Assembly (NCBI RefSeq): GCF_001949145.1
Contig: NW_019091437.1
Span: 793,287 to 857,286, forward strand
Direction: 5' to 3'
DNA: 64,000 bases
From: Acanthaster planci
Taxonomy: Eukaryota; Echinodermata; Asteroidea; Valvatida; Acanthasteridae
Shown: positions 1-12,700 of the stretch, piece after piece
Position numbering within the stretch: position 1 is the stretch's first letter
Layout: every line of letters begins with the position of its first letter
Program-made: the position numbers and the translations under genes
The notes under the pieces: model-generated
Databases searched by the model: none
The model's input: the letters and a program-made list of their open reading frames with translations, nothing else
What the model was told of the DNA's origin: nothing

Positions 1-152
1 TAAGGTGAATAGTTCTGTAAAAGTGGTCTGATCCAGGTGCAGACGGCAAAAATTAAAAGGCAGAAATTTGCTTGCCTAAGGTGAATATTTCTGTAAAAGT
101 GGTCTGATCCAGGTGCAGACACCAAAAATTAAAATGCAGAAATTTGCTTGCC
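1..152. repeat. 76-bp tandem repeat, two copies
   Basis: Positions 1-76 and 77-152 are near-identical (a handful of substitutions). Both begin TAAGGTGAAT and end TTTGCTTGCC. The array touches the window edge, so more copies may lie to the left. No open frame runs through it. Confidence 0.9.
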
Positions 153-2676
153 TAACTTCATGTAAACTAGTTTGAAACAGGTGATGATTTTTACAATGTG
201 ACACAATTTCAAGAATTTTCTCTCACTGTCATTGTTGGTTTGGTCTAATTTAGGAATTAAAATCACTCAAAAATATACAAAAATTTCACCTACGTTTAAA
301 CTGTACAAGTAACACAAAAATATCAGTTGATCATGTGTGTTCCCAATGATGTTAGTCATCTTGGACTTTAATGTCGATTTTCCATTTATCACGATGATAC
401 ATTGTGCAAGTTTCAGGACTGGCAACCATCACCTTCACCACTCTGTTTGTAGTGATCTGTCATGTCAGAGTGTGAAATCTGGCCAGATCCAAAAAGAGTC
501 TTTTGGGGATTATTTGATTTTTCAAATTTTGACACACACTTGTTTTAGTTTTCTGAAATTGCAAGCCAAGGATTTTTGCTTCATACAAATCCTTTTGCAA
601 TCGTCTTAGTGTCATGTGATTGCCATTGCCACAAACTGATATTCACACTCCGTGGTTATAACATCTTGATTTCCAAAACAAATCGCTGTACCAAACAGAA
701 TGGTTTTGTAACCTAGAGACTTGTTTCTGAGTGGCGCACTCAGCTTGCAGAATCCCCGATGCCCTAATCACATGATGGCACAGGCCTTGCTACCCCCTTG
801 AGCTCTTGGATCTCCATTGGTCTGGACCACCTTGCCTCCGTTCACCGCCTTTTGCAGTTGTATGACCAGCATGGGTAAAAGGGAGGGGTTGAGGAAAAAA
901 GAAAGCAAACATAAGAACCCTTGCAAGAAACCACATGCTGATTGCATTCATAAATATGCATGAGGGCAACACTGATGAACCCGATGTTCCGTTGACTGCA
1001 CTTCTCATTTTACTGCTTATGAGCTGAATTATTTTTGCTGGAAAATCTTAACTTTCAAAACCACAAGATATGGTGGCCAACTGATACTTCCAACAGTCAT
1101 TTGTACAGTAGTTTTGCTATTTACCCCGACCTAAAGGTTTTCAACAAGATGGGGCACGACCATGGAGCGATATGTGCTACCCCAGCAGGCTGTGCACAGC
1201 GGCCGAGTCCAAATTCACAAACTTCTCAGACTTTGTGTGGGTACAAAACAAGCAGGGGCTTAGCATGTTTGAATGTCTGCTGGAGGTGAGTTGAGGCATG
1301 CTTCACGTTTGAACCCATCAACTGAGGCTGTGTACAGGGACGGCCCGATTGTGTTTACACATCCTACAGGTCAAAGTGGTTAATTTAGCAATTGTCTCTA
1401 GGGATTTCTTAAAATGCCACAAGGTTCAACATGTTTGATCTGTGACAGGTCTGTTTGACCAGGACTCTGATGTGGAAGTGGCACATCAGAAAAAGAAAAT
1501 CAAGCTATACTGATGTCCTGTTTTTTGATTAGTAATGAACTACATAGAAAGTGAATCTGAGGATTGTCTGTAGAAAGTTCTATAAACTTGTCCCCCTCTA
1601 ACAAACTTCCTCCTCATGACTTTGGAATCAATTAACACGCTTCATAATTAGGTAGTTATGTATGTTTCCAATAGCTTGACAAGTCAACAGTACTGTCTTG
1701 CATTATGTGCAGTCAAACCATGGTCAAACCAACCATCGGGCTCACAAGGGTGCCATTCTAAGCAAAGCTTAATGACAAAAATTACTTCGATAAGATCAAA
1801 TTGAAGGGGGCATTTCTCAAAGTTTTACTTTTAGAAAGAATTCTGTTAAAGAGAAATGCAAAAGTTGGTATTCATCTTTCAAGGAGATTTTCAGTAATTC
1901 ATTTCAAATTCGCCCAATTTTCAAAAGATTGAATTTGAAAACAGTCTCCTTCTATACCCAATCCTTCAAAGGAACTTTCAACTCTTCAAAAACTGTCCAG
2001 TGTTGTAATCAAGCACTTTTCATATACATGTACTAAGTTTAAAAATTAAGTTTCTGATGCAAAATTAATCAAATAGTACTTGGCCAAGAACTTTTTTAGT
2101 ACTTTTCTCCTTGTACATGTATCTCAATCCTTTCAAAGCTAGGAATGTCTGAAGTCTTAAATTCATTTTGAAATCTCCCCTTGACTACAACACTGAAAAT
2201 TTGGTCCTCAAATCATTCTTTTTCCCATTTTCTATGATCTGAAATAAATCCTGATGAGAAAATCTTCAAATGGGATATGAATACAACAATGTAACAAACC
2301 AATCAACGCAAAACAATACAAACGTAATCGCACCACACAATGACAGACACACAGTTCTCATTGTCTAAAAGCATAGCACCAATCCACAGGTAAATGCTAC
2401 ATGTACACTCATGGAGTCAGTGCTTGCTATGGACCCAAGCATAAAATCTCATGCTCCGTTGTTGGTAGCATGCTGGCAGTAATATAAACGGCACTGAAGT
2501 GTTGCCCCATGAAAAGTCCCACAGCATATACCATGGAAATTCAATGGAAAGCTTCATTACCGTGTCCTTGTCAATTAGTATTTGACTTTTCTGAAGTGAG
2601 ATTGTTGATTATCATATTCTGGAGTGGGAAACTCTGCCCACTTACGGACATTTCAGAGCTGACAATATGAACCAGG

Positions 2677-2913
2677 GGGCCAATTTCATAGAGCTGCTTA
2701 AGCACAAATATTGCTTAAGCAGGAAAAAACTTTGCTTGATAAACAAAGGTTACCAGCTCAAACTCTGATTGTCATGCTAATCAAAAAACAGCTCAATACG
2801 ATCCCCAAACAATATACATCACCTGGAATTTTGGCTAGTTACCTGATTTATCAAGTAAGGTTTTTTTGCGCTTAAGCAAATTTTGTGCTTAAGCAGCTCT
2901 ATGAAATTGGCCC
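2677..2913. mobile_element. MITE-like element, copy 1 (~237 bp)
   Basis: Terminal inverted repeats start with GGGCCAATTTCATAGAGCTG and end with the reverse complement; inner GCTTAAGCA palindromes recur at both ends. The core matches the element at 19332-19571 in opposite orientation. It has no open frame, so it would need a transposase from elsewhere. A target-site duplication is not obvious. Confidence 0.8.
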
Positions 2914-3558
2914 ATTCATGACTTGGATCCGTCACAGCACAGACTCACCAGGGTAAATGATAATGAGCGTGATCAGCCACAATATGGATTGCTTGGTTAC
3001 CCGCTACCCACTTGTTACTATACATGTGTATGTTCAAATGCCATTATATGCAGTGTTTGATGAGTGCATGATTAAGGCGTAAAGTGACAATGACTGCTTA
3101 TGGTAGCATGATCGGAATATCTACATGAATGAAGGATCTAAATGTCACAAACCACAACAAACACAGCAAACGTATGTTAAAAAGGTGGTGAGGAAACGTG
3201 GTGTGCAACCAATCAATGTGTCGCTACCATGAGATCCACTGAAAATGTATCAAAGTCAATTCAGTCGATTTAACAAATACAACCATCAACACCTAACCGA
3301 ATTTCCCAAATCTTGTCTTGCAAATGACCCTAGCCATTGACAATGGATCTTTTGCAACACGAATGAGTTTGAGGTATTTCCTCCAAGCTTTATCCCAGCT
3401 GCTTCTCGTTTATTTCCACTGAATCTCAGATATGAATCAGCAGCAATGGAAATCTCTGTGCAGTGAAGTGGCAAATCTGGCAAGTGTGTTAAAAGGCACA
3501 CAGTGCAGATGAGTGTATCACAAGGCCCCGCAAATTTGACCGTCAGTCCATCACAGAG

Positions 3559-3960
3559 TTATCCAACGGTCAGTTCAAATGAACTGGACAAACACACTCC
3601 TTTCTCATTTTTCACCCAGCCACCTATAACTGGTCTTGTGACAGGCCTTGTGATGGACTCAACTATGACACTTTCACGCAGCGTATTACAAAAACTGTCG
3701 TTTGTACAGTTGCTGGCCTGGATGGGTCTGTGTCCTTCCTGCTTGCAGATATAGGTCAACAATAAAGCACTGTGGGGTTCAAGGTAGGGGTTAAGGGCAA
3801 AGGCTACGGGTGAGGTGGGGTCTGTTTGGGGTGATTCACAGGTTACACCTTTTTTTTCTGTCTTTGGTTGACAACAGGGCATGGACATGTCTGTGAGGTG
3901 GCTTTGGCAAAAGTGAAATGTACCTCCGTCCGTCAGCCCAACTACAATATTTGCAGTCAT
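3559..3960 (-). CDS. unassigned 133-codon open frame
   Basis: Starts at a genuine ATG and runs to a stop without interruption. The predicted peptide has ten scattered cysteines but no motif, signal peptide or repeat that I recognise, and the opposite strand also carries an open frame (3503-3754). It may be a chance frame in non-coding DNA or part of a downstream transcript. I assign no function. Confidence 0.15.
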   Translation of the reverse strand: MTANIVVGLTDGGTFHFCQSHLTDMSMPCCQPKTEKKGVTCESPQTDPTSPVAFALNPYLEPHSALLLTYICKQEGHRPIQASNCTNDSFCNTLRESVIVESITRPVTRPVIGGWVKNEKGVCLSSSFELTVG

Positions 3961-6900
3961 GAGGAGCTATCTCCAACAAAATGCAACTTTTTCCTATTCT
4001 TTCCCCACTTTTACAATGACATTTTCACAATGATGCAATAGGTCCACAGAAATATGTTCTTCTCAGGCACATGATCTTCTAAGATTTCCAAAATTTTATT
4101 ATTGAGACAATGTTAGTCATTTCCCTTACGGGAGATGAGCTAACACTTATCTTCATTCCCTCCTCCACAAATTCCAAGGCTCTCCATTTTTCCTCTATAA
4201 TCTTCCTTCTATTTATCCAAGCTCACTAATAATCAGAAATTTTAATTTAGCCTGTTTTTAGGTGTCTTCCCCCAACAACAACAATGTATCCGTTAATCTG
4301 TTTCTCCTGCCTGAAGCATACATCAGCAGGTTCTATTGGGTCTGATAATTTTCAGTAACTGAACAATGGACATATCAGAAACAACAATTCTTTGGCAACA
4401 TATAGCTATAAGTTGCCAGGAATTCAAACCCATAAACAAGCCCAAATTTAGATTACAAAGAATTATTTGAAGAGCATTATTTCAACACCCACCTTCAATA
4501 GAGTAAAATATCCCAACACCTTGCACAAAAAGTGTACCAAATAGCTTCAGAAACAAACAAAATATCCAAAATTGACTGGTTATAAAAGCTGACTGTCATT
4601 TCCCAGCAGATGTTAGGCATGGTTCACACTTCACATGAGATTGGAAGCAAAAGAAGTTCCTCAAGGTAACAGTTAACATCACAATGAAACTATCCAGCTT
4701 CCTTTTCTGCATTCCTGTGAGGTGTGAATTAGCATTTGATAAGATGAAGGGTTTCAGTTAGTTTAAAACAAAAAAGAGATGAAGTGGAAAATGTGAGAAT
4801 AAGAAAAGAGAGAGGAAATCCCTTTTTCGATAGGCAATCCAAATCGTTTACACAGTAGAAATCAATAGAAAAGTTGACGTCATTCTTCCGTGGTACATGC
4901 ATGCAAACCACCAGGAATATGGCCACAAATGTCCCCTCACTTCCCCCAATTGATGTGATGTGTCCTCTATGTTGTCTTCAGCTTAACCAATTACGAATTA
5001 GCATCAGTTCCAAATTTCTGAACAAAATGGCGTTCTTTGAATGTTGTATCCGCGGGAGGAATTCTGTGTGAAGTATTCTCTGTGGCAATCGTGCTTCTTA
5101 TTTCCAAGGCAGAGTTTGTCATCAAACGTTTTCGTCTGGTCAAGCATTTTATAGTGACCGACCCAGCAGGCCAGTAGATTTTTGTCTTAACCCTAAAAGA
5201 GCCAGGGATCTTCTGGAATGCTGTTTTTAATTCCAAATACAGGCCCAGATGAGGAAACGGTGGGGAAGTTCATGTATATTTACATAAACACATAGAGTTA
5301 GGAAATGTTTACACAGAAAAATGTACATTTGTGATGTGTCTACTGTATGAAAAAAAATCTAACCAAAGTCGAACAGAAAGCATGATATGCTACAGTAAGG
5401 GTGAACAGTAATGGTAGCCATAGGTGGAGAAACAAGTTACAGATATCAATAGATATGCTGTAATTATTTTATCCTTAAGTCTGAGAATCTGAAGAGATTT
5501 ATTCAAGCTCCACCTGTCTCTATGTCTTTACGGCTAGCGTTACATGACAGAGCACACTTGGGATTTTTTTCCGGTAGCTTTTTCGTGGATTTCCATCATC
5601 TGGAAAAAGTCAAAGGAATGGAAGTTTTGTTAAGCTGGGTTTGAAAATCCTGTTAAAAGCTAGGCTGGGGGGGGGGAGCGGGGAGAGAAATGTCTCACCG
5701 GCAGCAGCTCTATGAAGTGTGAATGGCTTAGAGGAAAGCCAGGCCACACTGTTCAGAACACACCTCCCCCTTTGGAAAAAAACACAAAATTCAGAGCTTT
5801 TTGCTCCATGGAATGTACCACAGCTGGAAACACAGAGGCTGGGAAAAGTCTAGAATGTTTCTAACATTATACACATATCTCACTAATTTTTGGTCTAATT
5901 TTATTTTTCCATTTGTGGTCTTACCTCTTTCTCAAGAAATATGTTTGTACCTTAAAAAATGGAAATATATATCACCCATTAATCCTTTCAAACATTGGAA
6001 TTTCTGAGTAAATTTCCACACTACTAAATGAGGTTTTGACTTACAGCTTCAAATTTCAGCGTGTAAATGATGAATTTAAACTATGTCATTGTAATAATTT
6101 AAAACACCAGACATCAAGGTTTTGATTCAGCAGACTTTCTCCAAGCTGAACATTATGCTGACTTTGGCTTGGTTTTCAAAATGACCCACTCTAAACAAGG
6201 GAGTGGAGATGTTTAACAGGAAACTCTTCATTGTGCTTGATAATTCAGTTGTGTGTCAGCAGTATGGCCATAAAATTCTTCACTAAACAATATTTCTTTT
6301 TATGAAGTAAAAAAGAGACTAAAATTTAAACGAACTCCATCCTTTGTTGCATTTTCCTGTTTCACTGCTAATGAATGCAATTTTACATCAAATCTCCAAG
6401 TGTATCAGTCTGGCCTAAATTAATGTGATTAAGAATGTATACAATATATAATCTGAAAATATTAATTTTTGTAGAACGGAAAGAAATCAGAGGAGGAAAC
6501 TTGAATTTCTGAGCTCATGTAAAGCCTCTCCTGTCAGAAAAAAACAATGTTAGTACATGACCAGGTCTCATCAATACACAATTTGCAAAAAAAGATGATT
6601 GGTCAAGTTCAAAGAAAGTTCCAGGGATTCTCATGCTCATCATGTGCATTCAGCTCAAATCTCTGAATCTCGAACATTTGGATAAAATTTTATTTCAAAT
6701 CATTCAGGCTTCTCATATTTGAATCCATTTTCTGACTCTTAAATTTCCTTCAACACAAATGCAGTTTATGTTTGAAACGGTGATAAAACTTCCTAATTTT
6801 AGACGTTACTGCATAGCCTTAGATACCAACTCAAAGGCCAACACTGAATAAAGAGAAAGGTCTTCCTATTCTGAGAAAGCATGCAAAGTTACTGAATTTC

Positions 6901-8904
6901 TGGTGTTCTTGAGCACCAAATGTTATCAAAATGGGTTGACTACAGTAAAGAATGATTAACCCTGAAGGTACAATGTGAATGTGTTCCGGTTGCATTTTTA
7001 GCCTTTTACTTTCTCTGCGGTGTAAGTTGGGATTTAATTACTTTGGAGTCCAACCCACAACCTGCTAGTAAGTGTCAATGTTCTATCACTTGATCATTCA
7101 ATCTGTTTGGGTAAATGATCCAATATAGCCATGGAGACAGCTTCTGGCAACAGTGACATTACCAGTGAATACATAGTGACAACGGTGTGTCTTTGAAATC
7201 AGAGAAAATCACTCCAAAGCAGCAGTCTCTTAAGGTTTGGAAACTCAAGCATCTGCCACTGATTTGGTACCGGGTACAATCCTACATTTGCAGTTGTCCA
7301 TTAAGATCAAGTAACTGAAGAAATTATTTTTGAAAAGCATATCTAGTTTCCGGATAGCTATGAGAATAAACCCCTGGGAAAGTATTCTTTCTGTCAAGCT
7401 GTCATTTTGGAGAAAACAATGAAAGAAGGCAGTTTCCAGCAACCCATTACAAGATGCATTTTGGACTTTGCCAATAGCTTTTAAGTTGATGACATGCATA
7501 CAAGCATTGATGCACCGCACATGAAAGAGCAGTTGCCAAGATTTGTTGGTTCAGAGTGTAACATCGTGTAGCTGCAATTGGCCAAGTGAGAGTTGAATTT
7601 GAGCACAATTTAAAACACCTCTGCAAGTTTTGACTTGAAGTTGAAATCTTAAAGAAATATATTTTATTGGAATATACAGCATTTGCTAGGCTCAAACTTG
7701 ATAAGGTTGGATGCAGAGCCCCTTTGAGATTCAACCAGTATACGTATCAACACAACTCTCTGATTAATTCCCACTTCAAAACCAACATAGCTCATAATCC
7801 TGGTTTTTTTTTTCAATGTAGTCTGCAACTGTTAAGTTTAAAATTGAACTTTACACTTTAGGCAGGCAGACCAAATTTTTTGTGAGAACATCTCATTAAA
7901 ACATGTGGCAAAAAGTAGAAATAGATTAGTGTTTTCACAGTATAATTTTAAACAGCAACTTTGGTTTTAAATAACTTGGAAGTTAAGCATTATTATGTTT
8001 ATACTAAACCCAATAAATATTCATGACCTAGTCTTGCTTCCTCCTCAACTTAATCACCATGATGCATATATGTGACATCTCTCCATAAATACAGCAGAGT
8101 TTAATCTTAAAAACCTGACGAGAATCTGCATCGACGTAGATGTGGATTTTAGTTTTCCAACTTGAGATACATGGGTACAGATTCTATACCTGTCCAGGAT
8201 TCCACACATGCACAAGTGATCCAGGCCCACTGCCAGGGTGGGTGACGGCATACAGACAAACACGAGATGGACTTGTGCAGTTTCAGATGCACACACTATG
8301 CAATGTGCATGCCAATGAGCGCACACGCGTTGTGTGTCAGCCTAAAGGGACTTTGTTGCTCGGTGACAAAGTGCCCTCTTCAATTTATGTGGGGAATCCA
8401 TGCAGCCTCCGCAATGGAGGGCGTAGGAGAGGGGGTGTCACTACGCAGAAAGTGAGCTGACTGGATATTAGGACTGAAGCTGTGACGAATGCGTCAGCTG
8501 CGTTTACTACGACACTGCATTTGACAGACATAGGTCGGTGACAGAGCCAGAGAAATCCAAGGTGTCAAACACTACTCTAACCACAGCTTGAATGAGACAA
8601 CCAGCTGACTGGGTCTCGTTAACTCTTGCTAAACTGTTGTTATAACTCACACGAGCTGTGCAATAATATCTAGGCACATACTTGAACCCAACATCATTGC
8701 CTAGCTTCTAGTGTTTGACATTTCAACTTGGTTTCCTCTGGTTCTGAAAAGGTATTCAGTACAATATGCTCCATGCAGGTGAATGTGGTACTGCAGGCCT
8801 GCCTGTGATTAGTAATTACAGTAGATCAGAGATTGTGCCAAACTTCACATTTGTTGAGAAACTTGAGCTACAAACCGCTCCAATTTGTGTCACGTTACAT
8901 CAAG

Positions 8905-9521
8905 TATTATTTTTTGGTTTTTTCCCCAGAAATTTATTGTGCTAAAAATCTTCAGCTTATAAGTTGAACCAAAGCTCTGCCACGGGAGACGGCGGCAAGA
9001 ATTTCATGTCAACATAGAACTAGCTGGCTTGGTTAAGATGTGCATGATGTTAGTCTAATGCTAGCCCCATGCTAATTATTCCCACTGAAAAACAAGGTGC
9101 CTTCAGTATCTTCGTTCTGATTGCATGAACTGCCGGTAAACAACATGAATGCAATTGTGAATCTAGAGAATTTCACCAAATGGAGCTCTGGCTATTTTCA
9201 GATTATTTTTTTTACTTCTGTCAAAACAAACTGAGAGTATGAAAGAATCCATTTTTGACAAACTTAGCAGAACCCATTTTCCATTGGATCCACAACTGCA
9301 AAAATTACTGTGTTGGCTGAATTTAGGCAGGTCTGAAGACAATCATGCTCACTGACTGAAGATGACAACGACCCAATGCACAAAGAAAGCAAAAGTAAAC
9401 ATCTTGGAACGCAGTGTGTCTACATGCATATGACCACAGTAGCAAGGCAGAAATTAGAATAAAAAAAAAAAAAAGCATGGTTGAAAGCTCGCACATTGCT
9501 GGGAAATGAACAGTCACTACA
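8905..9521 (-). other. likely 3' untranslated region of the kinesin gene
   Basis: Non-coding sequence from the stop codon to the first AATAAA on the minus strand. It includes a T-rich run opposite the A tract at about 9460-9475. The left limit is estimated from the poly(A) signal at 8933-8938, not measured. Confidence 0.45.
8933..8938 (-). terminator. candidate poly(A) signal AATAAA
   Basis: The plus strand reads TTTATT, so the minus strand carries AATAAA about 585 nt past the kinesin stop codon. It is the first canonical signal downstream. Others exist further left (for example near 7666), so alternative ends are possible. Confidence 0.45.
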
Positions 9522-9752
9522 TTAAACTTGTGGTGATCTTACATCCTGTTTGCCCTTGTTAGGCACCTGTCCTTTCATTGCGGTTTCCCCATTGGTCAGC
9601 GGCACCAGCTGCGGCTCCGCTCTGCTGCAGGGAGGGGGCGTGACATCATCTTTCTTTTTAGGGGCAGGTTCGGGTTCCTCTTTGATTGCTTGTTGGGCCT
9701 TTACCGATGACGGGTCTTCGAGTTCAAAACTGAACACGCTGACGGTATCCTC
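9522..9752 (-). CDS. KIF28: kinesin coding exon 24, Pro/Lys-rich tail and stop (residues 964-1039)
   Basis: Begins [20 protein letters not shown] after an ATCAG acceptor, runs through a low-complexity segment with [17 protein letters not shown], and ends at TAA (9522-9524). A good donor-like GTAAGA sits inside the exon (GT at 9541-9542) in phase 0, so a longer or alternative tail is possible. With the stop as given, total length is close to known KIF28 proteins. Confidence 0.8.
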   Translation of the reverse strand, partial: EDTVSVFSFELEDPSSVKAQQAIKEEPEPAPKKKDDVTPPPCSRAEPQLVPLTNGETAMKGQVPNKGKQDVRSPQV

Positions 9753-12700
9753 CTGATAATTTTATTTGATTTTTTTTTACGACAAAAATGGACCAACATC
9801 AAGGTACTTTACAGAAATAGCTGGAACTATTTTCCAGTCAAAACGGGGGAGGCATTCGAAGTCTTAATTCAAAACCTTGTACTTCACTATAGGTTCCTGT
9901 GCAAGGATCCCTTGATACACGGCTCAGGCAGACGACCAACAAGTAACATCTTTTGGTGATACCATTTTTCAGACCAACTTGGTAACAAGTTCAATATGAC
10001 ACAGATTTGGCAAGTTCTTTTCTTCGAAAGATCTTTAACTACCACCCTGTAATGATGATGACGTATGAATGGACATGAAGGATGGGGATGATTTTTGAAA
10101 TTCTGTCTACAGCACTCCTCTTTGAATGCTATAGATTCAGGGTGATGAACTGGCTCCTTACATTGGGGTTGCCATTTTGCATTTCCTTCAGTTGTTTGTG
10201 TCCCTGTATCATCTGCTCACGGCAAAAGAAATAACAAGCCAGGCCTTTAAAAGTGGGGTGACAGGCCCAATGTGTGGAGGTCAAACATCAAAGTTAAAAA
10301 CATGAGTGAAGAAAAATTGAAGTAGTTTCACATCACTCTCAGATTAAAGAACACACATTTTATGATGTTCCACACGCACTGTATCATGGTAAAAAAGGGC
10401 AAATGGGGAGAAAACGCAGACCAAAACAAAACCTGCTTTTAATTTGCTAGGTCTGTAAAGATGAAAAATCTTTTCTACAGCAAATCTTCAGACTTTTGGC
10501 AACTTGGTGCACTGACATGTATGACTACGTGATAAATTCCCAATCTGGCATTTTTACAATTACTCTGCCGCAGTTTGCTAAAAATGGAATCTCATCTTAC
10601 ACTGGCTGTTGGAATAAGTAGCTGTTTAGTCAAAACAAAAGATAAAAACACAGCAGAGTATGTTAATAGTTGAAGGAAATCAAAACAGCAGGAAAGGTTA
10701 AAAAATACATTTGGTGAGAAGCCCTGAAAATATGGAAAATGGAGACATATTTTCTTCACACTCTTTGCGACAGTCAATGATTTAAATTTTGCAGAAATCC
10801 AAGTATTCTCATCATGTTTCGCTTTGATGTTTGTTTTAACCATTCTACATCATTAACTCAACCATTCTACCTCCTGAATATCCAATGTGACTACCTAAAT
10901 GTGTTCACTTCAAACATTTATTGCAAACTAAATCTACAGTAGCCTAAAACTGTAATAATGTGAGTTGTTTACCTGTCCATTGAGCAAAAACTTTCGAAAA
11001 AAGAATTTGTTTCATAAATTAGTCATCTCTTTAGTAGGGTTTGGGTCTATTGAACTTAAAAACAAGAAAGGTATAACTTTAATGAAACTCAAAGACAAAT
11101 CCACCAGAAAACTAAACTGAACCAAATGTTTGTTATTGATTGTCCTTAAGAATATGCTCCACAAGTTCAATTACGTCTATGTAACAAACCAGTTCCTTGT
11201 CAGGATCATTTCAAATACAAAGATAGAGTGGCTTTTCGTAGTATTTGGATTGACCACTGTGACTGCCAACTCCACCAGTGGCTGCCAACCTGACCACTGT
11301 GGCTGCCAACTGCACCACTGTGACTGCCAACTCCACCACTGTGGCTGCCAACCTGACCACTCTGGCTGCCGACTCTACCACTGTGGCTGCCTACCTGACC
11401 GATGTGGATGCTGACTCGACCACTGTGGCTGCTGACCTAACCACCGTGGCTGCCAACTCCACCACTGTGGCTGCCAACTCCACCACTGTGGCTGCCAACT
11501 CCACCACTGTGACTGCCAACCTGACTACTGTGGATGCTGACTCAACCACTGTCGCTGCCAACTCCACCACCGTGGCTGCCAACTCTACCACGGTGACGGC
11601 CAACTCCACCACCGTGGCTGCCAACTCTACCACGGTGATGGCCAACTCCACCACCGTGGCTGCCAACCTGACTACTCTGGCTGCCAACTCAACCACCTTG
11701 GCTACTGACTCGACCACCGTGACTGCCCACTAACAAAGACCATTGTTACAGTACTCTGCTGTTTAGGGTACAACCCATGTAAGCCATCTGACATCGTATT
11801 AGACATGACACTAACAGGTAACTGGTTTGACATTGCACTGAACAAGTGAATTTCTTTTGGACCTACATAAGCAAGAAAGGACACCAATGAGAAAAAGACA
11901 GAGAGATCAGGCCATTGAGGTCTTACTTTGTTCAGCATGTGCACTCTGGTCTTGAGCTTGGTGCCTGTACTGAAAGCCACTGCCGAGACCGAGCGGAAGA
12001 ACGGCTCAAACTGCTGCTCTTCAACTGGCTTCTCCTCCCATTGCTTGCAGATCTCCTGATGTTCACAATAAATAAACAAACAAACAAACAAATTACATCC
12101 ACAAATACACATCCAAAAATGCCAGAGGCATTTTACCAACTTTTGGGCAAACTTAGCTATGTGGTATATTCAACAACAGCTGACAGCAACTCTAATTTTG
12201 AAATAGAAAGGGCAACTTAGTTCATCTTACTAAATCACTCAATTTGGCATCGTGAAGAAAATGGGCATAATGTGGGTGAATAATGTTCAGGGTTCCTACT
12301 ACTTAAACAGTGCGTCATATTCTTTTAAAGGCCTCTAACTAAAAAGCAGCTCAGGCAATTTGCAACTCGTTTTGCTAGGTTGGCTCACAAATATATCAGA
12401 AGGTGTGACCTTACCTGTAGCCGACGTTCCTTCTTTTCCAGCCTCTCAAACTTCCTTTTCAGCAGGAGGAGTTCTCCTTTGATCTGCCCCACTTCATCCT
12501 GCCCATCAGCTTCTACAGCGGTGGAACTGATGTGTGCCTTGCGGCCAGAATCTTGCATGTTTTCCATCTGCCGAAGCTCCTGATGGTAACAAGCACGGTA
12601 ACGTTATTATCTTTGCTATTATTGTACAAATTTACTCTTCAAGTTTTTGTCAGTGTTTTTGTTGTGAGATGGCAACACGATTCAAGGTTTTATATGGTAC

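Larger units (their letters stand above)
153..8904. other. region downstream of the kinesin gene, no recognised gene
   Basis: AT-rich sequence with an inverted-repeat element at 2677-2913 and one unassigned 133-codon ATG frame (3559-3960, minus). Short frames elsewhere show no family motif or splice support. Part of it could be a long 3' UTR of the kinesin. Confidence 0.6.

Noticed and set aside
4991-5236. Minus-strand open frame as a definite final kinesin exon
   Set aside because: The phase can be made to fit a cryptic donor at 9541, but the acceptor lacks a pyrimidine tract, no ATG is present and I see no family motif. Kept only as a possibility in the tail finding.
11130-11414. 94-codon Cys/His-rich frame at the start of the minisatellite
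   Set aside because: It is another reading frame of the 21-bp repeat before a small indel; the Cys/His pattern is not a zinc finger and the start is not an ATG.
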